A stretch of 64,000 nt of DNA from Nocardia sp. BMG51109 (GTDB lineage Bacteria; Actinomycetota; Actinomycetes; Mycobacteriales; Mycobacteriaceae). The stretch spans positions 6,386,001 through 6,450,000 of the forward strand of contig NZ_JAFQ01000004.1 in the NCBI RefSeq assembly GCF_000526215.1. Reading direction: 5' to 3'. Under the pieces are notes generated by a model, which was given only the letters and a program-made list of their open reading frames with translations, had not been told where the DNA came from and did not search any database. Positions 17,509 to 23,398 of the stretch are shown piece by piece. The translations under genes and the position numbers were made by a program. Each line of letters opens with the position of its first letter. The stretch's first letter is position 1.

Positions 17509-18054
17509 ATGAGAATTGCAAAATTCGCCGCCACTGCCGCGCTGTCCGCCGCCGCGCTGGGCATCACGGGGGCCACCGCGCACGGTGAGGCCGGTATCGC
17601 CGGTCCGTCGATCAACGGGGCGGATCAGGGCGTCGCCTACACGACGACGCTGGCCGAGGACCGCTCGGCGGTCAGCACCACGCTGGCCGACGGCCGGTTC
17701 GAGCTGACTCCCGACGCCGCGGCCGTTGCCGTGTTCGCGCCGAACGGCGCCCAGGTCGGGACGGTGCCGCTGGTGTACGAGGCAGCGGGCCGGACGATGC
17801 ATGTGACGCCGGAAATCGATGCCGCGGCAAAGACATTGACGGTGCGTCCGGACAGCCCTGCCGATATCAGCGCCCCGACGCCGCAGACGCAGGCGCTGCA
17901 GGACATCGGCAGCCAGGAGCAGATCCTGGGCGGCGCGGCACTCGGCTGCGTGATCGGTATCGTCATCGGCATCTGGTTCTTCGGGGTCGGCGCGATCATC
18001 GGCTGCGTCGTCGGTGGCCTCATCGGCGCCGCGATCGGGGCGAACCAGCCGTGA
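17509..18054 (+). CDS. Exported glycine-zipper protein of unknown function (copy 2)
   Basis: A 181-residue paralogue of the gene at 6185. It has a signal peptide (MRIAKFAATAALSAAALGIT, probable cleavage after ATAHG), a mature domain with INGADQGVAYTTTLAED, and a glycine-zipper tail (GGAALGCVIGIVIGIWFFGV, then IIGCVVGGLIGAAIG). ATG 17509 follows AGGA at a seven-base distance; a TTG two codons earlier is less likely. The two copies bracket the cobalamin block, one inside the cobL-cobK run and one after cobN. A role in the cell envelope is likely; a link to corrinoid handling is only suggested by position. Confidence 0.82.
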   Translation: MRIAKFAATAALSAAALGITGATAHGEAGIAGPSINGADQGVAYTTTLAEDRSAVSTTLADGRFELTPDAAAVAVFAPNGAQVGTVPLVYEAAGRTMHVTPEIDAAAKTLTVRPDSPADISAPTPQTQALQDIGSQEQILGGAALGCVIGIVIGIWFFGVGAIIGCVVGGLIGAAIGANQP

Positions 18055-18078
18055 CGGGCTGACCTTTCCCGCACACGA

Positions 18079-18113
18079 GTCGACCGCCGGCGCCGCGCAG
18101 GCCGGCGGTCGAC
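18079..18113 (+). terminator. Hairpin terminator after the exported-protein gene
   Basis: A perfect 13-bp stem GTCGACCGCCGGC (18079-18091) / GCCGGCGGTCGAC (18101-18113) with a 9-base loop starts 24 bases after the stop codon. There is no T-tract, as is common in high-GC actinobacteria. Confidence 0.75.
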
Positions 18114-18184
18114 CTTCCCGGCTACGCCCGCAAACGTAGCGGTTTCTGCGCCCCGGGACGGATGTGGCCGGGGCCGCACCGCCG

Positions 18185-18190
18185 TACTGT
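18185..18190 (+). promoter_or_regulatory. -10 element for a leaderless PPOX gene
   Basis: TACTGT ends six bases before the ATG at 18197. This fits an actinobacterial TANNNT -10 with transcription starting at or next to the start codon. No ribosome site is visible. Confidence 0.55.
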
Positions 18191-18196
18191 CTCCAC

Positions 18197-18586
18197 ATGA
18201 CCTGGAATGATCTCGCGCAATCCAAATACGCGCTGCTGACGACCTACAAGAAGGACGGCACCGCGGTCGGCGCACCCGTCTGGGTGGCGCCGGACGGCGA
18301 CCGCATCGTGGTGTGGACCAACCCCAAGACCTGGAAGGTGAAGCGGATCCGCCGCAATCCGTCGGTCACGCTGGAGGTGTGCGACAACCGCGGTCGCACC
18401 CGGGGCGGGGAGACCGTCGCGGGCACCGCCGAGGTGCTCGACGAGGCGGGTACGGATCGGGTGCGGGGCGTGATCGGCCGCAAGTACGGCGTGATCGGGA
18501 CGCTCGCGGTGCAGGGGCACAAGCTGATCCTGGGCAAGGACCGCTCGGTCGGCCTGTCGATCACCCGGCAGGTCCCGGGGGAGTAG
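18197..18586 (+). CDS. PPOX-class F420-dependent oxidoreductase
   Basis: A 129-residue split-barrel protein: SKYALLTTYKKDGTAVGAPV, VVWTNPKTWKVKRIRRNPSV, GGETVAGTAEVLDE and a C-terminal IGRKYGVIG region. The F420/FMN-binding signature KVKRIRRNP and the DGTxVGxP strand are shared with the convergent gene at 18646, so these are paralogues. The substrate is unknown. ATG 18197 is preceded by a good -10 and no ribosome site, so it is probably leaderless. Confidence 0.85.
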   Translation: MTWNDLAQSKYALLTTYKKDGTAVGAPVWVAPDGDRIVVWTNPKTWKVKRIRRNPSVTLEVCDNRGRTRGGETVAGTAEVLDEAGTDRVRGVIGRKYGVIGTLAVQGHKLILGKDRSVGLSITRQVPGE

Positions 18587-18589
18587 CGC

Positions 18590-18632
18590 GCCCGGCCCGG
18601 CTTCGGCGGACTACCCGTCGCGAGGGCCGGGC
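18590..18632. terminator. Shared hairpin between convergent PPOX genes
   Basis: GCCCGGCCC at 18590-18598 pairs perfectly with GGGCCGGGC at 18624-18632, a 9-bp stem with a 25-base loop. It fills the gap between two convergent genes and could end both transcripts. Confidence 0.5.
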
Positions 18633-18645
18633 ATGTGGCGAATGC

Positions 18646-19029
18646 TCAACTCCCGGCGGTGATTTCGATGCCGACGGTGCCGCGCCGCCCGCGCCGCAGC
18701 ACGCTGCCGGTGACGACCAGCCGGCCCTGCACCGGGTACTTGCGCTTGATCAGCCGGCGCACCCGCTCGCTGCCCTCGTCGTCCAGAATGCTTGCGCTGC
18801 CCTCGATCGCGGCGCCGTGGGGGGTGCCGGTGGCACTGCACGGTTGCAGTGTCACGGCGGGGTTGCGCCTGATCCGCTTCACCTTCCAGCTGTCGGCGAC
18901 CGTCCAGACATAGAGTCTGCCGTCGTCGAGCACCGCCCACAGCGGTGTCCCGACCGGAGTGCCGTCCTTGCGGAACGTGGTCAGCAGAACGTAGTCGGCG
19001 GTGCCTGCGGGGCCGAAGGGATTGTCCAC
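18646..19029 (-). CDS. PPOX-class F420-dependent oxidoreductase (paralogue)
   Basis: A 127-residue protein with the same fold and motifs as the gene at 18197: ADYVLLTTFRKDGTPVGTPL, YVWTVADSWKVKRIRRNPAV, GAAIEGSASILDDEGSERV. It starts at GTG 19029. The two genes face each other and probably arose by inverted duplication. In this family one copy may bind F420 and another heme or a different flavin; sequence alone does not say which applies. Confidence 0.85.
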   Translation of the reverse strand: MDNPFGPAGTADYVLLTTFRKDGTPVGTPLWAVLDDGRLYVWTVADSWKVKRIRRNPAVTLQPCSATGTPHGAAIEGSASILDDEGSERVRRLIKRKYPVQGRLVVTGSVLRRGRRGTVGIEITAGS

Positions 19030-19089
19030 TCGGGCAGCCTAACCGGCCGCGTCCGGCGCCGCGTCGTGCGGCGTGTTGTCGGCCGAGCG

Positions 19090-19404
19090 CTACTCGCCTG
19101 CCTCGAGCTGCCACCGCAGCCGGTCGGGCCGGACGGTGGAGTTGTCGAAGACGCCGCACCGCAGCTCCAGCAGATCGGGGAGTACGGCGCGTCGTAGCGA
19201 CTGGGAAACACGGGCATCCCGCGCGAACAGGTCGTCGCGGACCTCGGCGACGGCCCGGCGTTGCCGGCCGATAGGCATTCGGGCGCAGGCGATGTCGAGC
19301 GAGTGGCCCGGACGGCGGCGGGAACTCGCCGCGCTGGAGTTGTCGTCCGGCGATCTCGGCACACTCCGCGGCGAGTATCCGGGCGCGCTCGACGCACGGG
19401 GGAA
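19090..19404 (-). pseudogene. Small unknown gene, apparently frameshifted
   Basis: Downstream of map on the same strand, two frames each look coding over half the interval. From about 19395 to 19270 one frame reads ARILAAECAEIAGRQLQRGE and then LARHRLRPNAYR. From about 19270 to TGA at 19090 another frame reads GRQRRAVAEVRDDLFARDAR, then RRAVLPDLLELRCGVFDNST and ends RLRWQLEAGE. Joined near 19268 they would give one protein of about 100 residues. As it stands only the shorter frame from 19362 (90 residues) has a start. I do not recognise the family. A real mutation or a sequencing error would both fit. Confidence 0.45.
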
Positions 19405-19413
19405 CCGAGGGTC

Positions 19414-20181
19414 TCAGGCCGCCAGGGTGAGTACGCGGGGGCCGTCGTCGGTGACGGCGATGGTGTGTTCGGAGTGGGCCGTGTTGGAGCCGTCGGCCGA
19501 GCGCAGGGTCCAGCCGTCGGGGTCGACGACGATGCGGTCGGTGCCGCGGGCGAACCACGGCTCCAGCGCGATGGTCAGGCCCGGGCGCAGGCGCAGGCCG
19601 CGACCTGGACGGCCGTCGTTGGCCACGTGCGGATCCTCGTGCATGGTGCGGCCCAGGCCGTGGCCGCCGAACTCGGTGTTGATCGGGTAGCCGTAACCGT
19701 GCGCGACCTCGGCGATGGTGGCGGAGATGTCGCCGATCCGGTTGCCGGGCACCGCCACCTCGATGGCGGCGGCCAGCGCCTCCTCGGTCGCGCGGACCAG
19801 CCGCCGGTCCTGCTCGTCGGCCGTCCCGACGATGACGGTGGTCGCCGAATCGGCCACCCAGCCGTCGATGTCCACCGCGAGGTCCATGGTGAGGACGTCG
19901 CCGTCGCGCAGCGAGTAATCGAACGGAAGGCCGTGCAGGACGGCGTCGTTCACCGACAGGCAGACGGTGTTGCGGAACGGGCCGCGGCCGAACGAGGGGG
20001 CGTAGTCCCAGTAGCACGAGGTGGCGCCGCGTTCGCGGATGCGCTGGCGGACATGGTGTTCCAGATCCAGCAGATTGACTCCCACCCGGGCGCGTTCGCG
20101 CAGTTCGGCCAGCACCTCGGCCACGAACCGCCCGGTCACGGCCATCCGATCGATCTCGTCCGGCGTTTTCAGTTCGACCAC
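19414..20181 (-). CDS. map: Type I methionine aminopeptidase
   Basis: A 255-residue M24A peptidase that removes the initiator methionine from nascent proteins. It has the HGLP motif, metal ligands in TMDLAVDIDGWVADSATT (two Asp), His in FGGHGLGRTMHEDP, and Glu in IALEPWF and SEHTIAV. It lacks the N-terminal zinc-finger/SH3 extension of MapB-type enzymes. GTG 20181 is preceded by AGGAGGA. It is divergent from an XRE regulator, with two palindromes between them, so its expression is probably under that regulator. This would be a second, regulated Map if a housekeeping copy lies near secY, as usual in actinobacteria. Confidence 0.92.
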   Translation of the reverse strand: MVELKTPDEIDRMAVTGRFVAEVLAELRERARVGVNLLDLEHHVRQRIRERGATSCYWDYAPSFGRGPFRNTVCLSVNDAVLHGLPFDYSLRDGDVLTMDLAVDIDGWVADSATTVIVGTADEQDRRLVRATEEALAAAIEVAVPGNRIGDISATIAEVAHGYGYPINTEFGGHGLGRTMHEDPHVANDGRPGRGLRLRPGLTIALEPWFARGTDRIVVDPDGWTLRSADGSNTAHSEHTIAVTDDGPRVLTLAA

Positions 20182-20193
20182 GAGCTTCCTCCT

Positions 20194-20241
20194 GTTGGTA
20201 TTTAAATACCAACATAGCGTTTGCGGTATTTGAATACCAAC
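20194..20241. promoter_or_regulatory. Twin palindromic operators between map and the XRE regulator
   Basis: GTTGGTATTTAAATACCAAC at 20194-20213 is a perfect 20-bp palindrome. A second, shorter copy, GGTATT-TG-AATACC (20225-20238, followed by AAC), lies 28 bases away centre to centre. Both are AT-rich islands in a GC-rich region. The first sits 13-32 bases before the map start; the second ends 18 bases before the XRE start and next to its -10. This is the expected layout for binding and autoregulation by the adjacent XRE protein. Confidence 0.85.
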
Positions 20242-20243
20242 CG

Positions 20244-20249
20244 TAGTCT
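20244..20249 (+). promoter_or_regulatory. -10 element for the leaderless XRE gene
   Basis: TAGTCT ends six bases before the ATG at 20256 and directly follows the second palindrome, so operator binding would block polymerase here. Confidence 0.55.
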
Positions 20250-20255
20250 GGCCGC

Positions 20256-20531
20256 ATGGTTCGCCTGCCCCTCACGCCCGCTCAGGTCGAGGCCGGTCGC
20301 CGCCTCGGTGCGCATCTGCGTGCCGTACGGGCCGAGCGCGATCTCGCCGTGGTGGCTCGCGATGCCGGCATATCGCCGGAGACGCTGCGCAAGATCGAGT
20401 CGGGGAGGTTGCCCAGCCCGGCGTTCGGTACGGTCGTCGGTCTGAGCCGGGCTCTGGATGTCCCGCTGGAGGATCTGGCCGATATCTGGCAGTCGGTGCC
20501 GGTGGCCGAATCCGCCCGGGCGACAGCGTAG
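20256..20531 (+). CDS. XRE-family helix-turn-helix regulator
   Basis: A 91-residue single-domain Cro/C1-type DNA-binding protein: GRRLGAHLRAVRAERDLAVV, ARDAGISPETLRKIESGRLP (the recognition helix contains SPETLRKIE), and FGTVVGLSRALDVPLEDLAD. There is no ligand-binding domain, so it may act with map as a simple repressor or sense DNA occupancy only. It is divergent from map across two palindromes that are probably its operators. The start appears leaderless. Confidence 0.88.
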   Translation: MVRLPLTPAQVEAGRRLGAHLRAVRAERDLAVVARDAGISPETLRKIESGRLPSPAFGTVVGLSRALDVPLEDLADIWQSVPVAESARATA

Positions 20532-20569
20532 TTCGGTCCGTTACCCGGGTAGTTCGGTCCGTTACCCGG
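20528..20569. repeat. Perfect 21-bp tandem duplication
   Basis: GTAGTTCGGTCCGTTACCCG plus a final G occurs at 20528-20548 and again at 20549-20569. It covers the stop codon of the XRE gene and, in the second copy, the stop codon of the convergent protease gene. It looks like a recent duplication between two convergent genes. Confidence 0.8.
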
Positions 20570-21584
20570 CGGTGAGTTCCGTGGGTGCCGCGATCACGTC
20601 GACCATCGCACCGTTGCGCAGCACCGTCACCGGCAGCGAGCGGCCGATGGCGTCGGCGAACAGGTGGCGCTGAATGCCCTGGGCGTCGCGGATCTCCGCG
20701 CGGTCGACGGTGAGAATCAGGTCGCCGCGGCGCAGCCCCGCACGCTCGGCCGGTCCGCCGCGCACCACCTCGACGATGCGCAGGGCGGCCCGGTGGCCGA
20801 TCCGGGCGGCGACGTCGGCCGGAAGCGGAGCCGGGGTGCCGACGACCCCGAGATAGGCGCGGCGCACGCGCCCCTCGGCGAGCAGGGCGCCGACGATGCG
20901 GCGGGTGGTGGCATTGATCGGGATCGCCAGGCCGAGCCCGATCCCGGCGACCGCGGTGTTCACCCCGACCACCCGTCCGGACGAATCCGCCAGCGCCCCA
21001 CCGGAATTGCCGGGGTTCAGCGCCGCATCGGTCTGAATGACGTCCTCGATCACCCGCGCCGTGCGGCGATCGCCGACCGGCACGGAACGGCCCAGTGCGC
21101 TCACCACGCCCGCGGTGACCGATCCGGCCAGCCCGAGCGGACTGCCCACCGCAACCACCAGCTGTCCCACGGCCAGCTCGTCGGCATCGCCGAGCGCCGC
21201 CGCCGTCGGTGTGGTCCCGTGTGCCCGCAGGACCGCCAGATCCGACAGCGGATCCACCCCGATCGCGTCGAACCGCGCCTCGGCACCGTCGGCGAACACG
21301 ACGGTCCCGGTGCGCGCCGAGCCGACCACATGGGCGTTGGTGAGCAGGAACCCGTCGTCGGTGAAGACCACCGCCGACCCGCCGCCGCGCCGGGTCTGCA
21401 CGCTGGCGACATGTGGTGTGAGTTCGCGCGCCACCGTGATCACCGTCCGCGAATAGGCATCCAGCGCCGCCCCGTCCGCCGCCGGTTCCCCGATGCCGGG
21501 CCGCTGTGGATCGGCGTCCGGCCCGTGTCCTTCGGCAGGATCGGAGTCGTCGCCCAGGATCCGGGCACTCACGTCGTCGTCCAC
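20562..21584 (-). CDS. Trypsin-like serine protease with PDZ domain, DegP/HtrA type, no signal peptide
   Basis: A 340-residue S1C protease. With start 21584 the catalytic triad is His85 (LTNAH), Asp115 (DPLSD) and Ser194 (NPGNSGG). The PDZ domain covers about 245-330 (YLGVVG, VVRGGPAERAGLRRGDLI). Unlike classical HtrA it has no signal peptide or membrane helix; the first 45 residues are acidic and disordered. A cytoplasmic location is therefore likely, unless a different start is used. GTG 21584 follows GGAGG (21597-21593) at eight bases. The open frame upstream of this GTG is only the translated 27-bp repeat (RQIRRMLEI twice). Confidence 0.88.
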   Translation of the reverse strand: MDDDVSARILGDDSDPAEGHGPDADPQRPGIGEPAADGAALDAYSRTVITVARELTPHVASVQTRRGGGSAVVFTDDGFLLTNAHVVGSARTGTVVFADGAEARFDAIGVDPLSDLAVLRAHGTTPTAAALGDADELAVGQLVVAVGSPLGLAGSVTAGVVSALGRSVPVGDRRTARVIEDVIQTDAALNPGNSGGALADSSGRVVGVNTAVAGIGLGLAIPINATTRRIVGALLAEGRVRRAYLGVVGTPAPLPADVAARIGHRAALRIVEVVRGGPAERAGLRRGDLILTVDRAEIRDAQGIQRHLFADAIGRSLPVTVLRNGAMVDVIAAPTELTAG

Positions 21585-21615
21585 GGCGAACACCTCCGCG
21601 CTTATCTGATTACAG

Positions 21616-21669
21616 TGCCGTATTTCCAGCATCCGCCGGATCTGCCGTATTTCCAGCATCCGCCGGATC
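21616..21669. repeat. Perfect 27-bp tandem duplication in the protease promoter
   Basis: A 27-bp unit (TGCCGTATTTCCAGCATCCG and the next seven bases, CCGGATC) occurs at 21616-21642 and again at 21643-21669. On the minus strand it lies 32-85 bases upstream of the GTG at 21584, where -35 and operator sites would be. Each copy carries GGAAATACGGCA on the minus strand. Two copies could double a regulator site. Confidence 0.8.
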
Positions 21670-22561
21670 TGCCGGACCGCCGGCATGTTTCGCCGTCGGC
21701 GCAACTCGGGAGTGGTCGCGGGACGGCCGGGCCGCCGTCGAACCGAAGCGCTTCGAGTCTGCGGACGTTCGGCTCGGTCCGGTCAGCGGAGAGTTGCCGG
21801 AACGGCTCCGGATCGGTTATCTGCCGAGTTTCTGCTGGGCGGGCGTACCGGTTCGCGCCGCCGGTTGTGCGGAGTCGAACCGGCAGCGGGTTCTGACGGT
21901 CTCACATCGCCTGAACAGGCTTCTCGCGTTCACGGATCCGCCGGCACCGCAACGTCTCCGGTCTCTGCGCCACCGCAGCAGGACAGGGCTACTGACCGGA
22001 GGGATCGGATCGCCGGAATACAGCGACCGGCCGGCACCAGGCGGGAACGGCTCCGATGTTCACCGATGTCGCGTTCGATACCAGGATCGGCCGCCGGGCC
22101 CGCCGCGTCGCCCTTCCGGAAAGCAGGCTCAGCGTTGTTCGAGCCGACCGGACGTGTAGTGGTCGCCGGAAGGGCGGGCCCTCCGTGCGCGGCGATATCG
22201 AGCGTTCGCACCAGCCGCTGCGCTGGGGCCCGCCGGAGAACCCGGAACGGAATCCGACGAACCGGATGCGTTGCGGGCGTTGAAGGGTGCCGGCGAACCA
22301 GTCGAGAACTACCGGCCGGCGGCTCGGTGGGTTCCGGCGTCGGACCTGAGGTGCCGGAGCGGTCCAGCTGCCGTCCGCGCCGGGCCACAGAGTCTGTTCG
22401 CTACGTCGACCGGATCCGGCCGTCGATCGGGCGACTGGTCGAGCGCGCCCACTCCGCGGGGCACTGCGGCCCCGGCGTCGAGTCGCCGGACTTCTTCGCG
22501 ATCATCAACATGGTCGTCGAGTCGAATCGCCCGGCGCGTGACGGGTCCGGTATCCGGTGGG
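21670..22561. other. 890-base stretch without a recognisable gene
   Basis: Both strands have open frames, but the translations are Arg/Gly/Pro/Ser-rich and unrelated to any family I know. The local base composition is somewhat more mixed than in the neighbouring genes, with several CCGG-rich short motifs (such as GCCGGAA, CCGGAAT and CCGGCACC) repeated loosely. It may be decayed coding DNA between the protease and the ESX operon. No RNA gene or CRISPR is seen. Confidence 0.5.
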
Positions 22562-23398
22562 TCAGGGCGGGCCCAGGGGGCGCAGGCTGGGGGCGGCGTG
22601 GCCGTCGGGGACGGGCTGATGGGTGAGGCGGCCGAGATCCTCTGCGTAGTCGCGGAATTCGAGGAGGGCGTGGTCGAGCAGGCGGGTGGTGGCGTCCCGG
22701 ACGGCGGCGCTGTCGGCGGGGCGGACGGTGATGGTGCGGCTACCGGTCTCCATATAGCGGCCGTCCTCCTCGATGTCGTACCAGCGTACGGTGCCGACCT
22801 TGCGGGGCGGGTGCAGGCCCTGACGCCGCGGGCCCCGGAAGACGGTGATCACCCCGGCGCCGGTGGCGGGCCGGCGTACCAATCGGCGGTAGCGCTCCAG
22901 CGGCGTCGTCTCACCGGTGTACCGGAGTATCGGCTGCCGTTCGGGATACAGGTCGGCGGCGACGAATGCCTGGGCCCGTTCGCTGCCGGGGGAGAGTTCC
23001 GGGAGCAACATGGCGAGCCGGTCGGGGAGCCGGTCGGCGGCGGTGACGGACAGTTCGATACGTTCCTCCCGGCGGGTGAACTGCATGGCGAGCGCGGCGT
23101 GCCGGTCGTGCCGGGCGGCCGCCACCCGGATCGGCCCGGCCTGATCGGACACCCCGTGAACCTCCGCCCAGACCTCGGGTTCGGTGAGCACGGTGAAGGC
23201 GCGGCGGAGCAGATCGGCCTCGTTCCAGCTCAGCCGGCCGCGCTCGGAGTACTCGTGGCGTGCCTGCGTCCAGAACCGGTCGCGCTCGTTGACATGGCTG
23301 AATCGGGAGAGGTAGTCGAGGGGATACAGCATGCGGTCGTTGGCCGGCCCGTACCACAGGGCCGCGAATTCCTCCGTATCGAGCGACCAGGACGCCAT
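22562..23398 (-). CDS. ESX secretion-associated protein, EspG family
   Basis: A 278-residue EspG-type chaperone. In type VII secretion these proteins bind the tip of PE/PPE-type or similar substrates in the cytosol and keep them soluble for the secretion motor. It starts WSLDTEEFAALWY, the typical EspG opening, has LTEPEVWAEVHGV and VAAARHDRHAALAMQ, and ends with a helical segment (LLDHALLEFRDYAEDL) and a Pro-rich tail. Its ATG overlaps the TAA of the upstream gene (TAATG), so it is made with its likely client. No ESX core genes (EccB-E, MycP) are in the window. Confidence 0.85.
   Translation of the reverse strand: MASWSLDTEEFAALWYGPANDRMLYPLDYLSRFSHVNERDRFWTQARHEYSERGRLSWNEADLLRRAFTVLTEPEVWAEVHGVSDQAGPIRVAAARHDRHAALAMQFTRREERIELSVTAADRLPDRLAMLLPELSPGSERAQAFVAADLYPERQPILRYTGETTPLERYRRLVRRPATGAGVITVFRGPRRQGLHPPRKVGTVRWYDIEEDGRYMETGSRTITVRPADSAAVRDATTRLLDHALLEFRDYAEDLGRLTHQPVPDGHAAPSLRPLGPP

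Noticed and set aside
13371..17615. 1,414-codon open frame antisense to cobN
   Set aside because: It is Arg/His/Gln/Pro-rich, matches no family and lies entirely opposite a clear cobN; long antisense frames are expected in DNA of this GC content.
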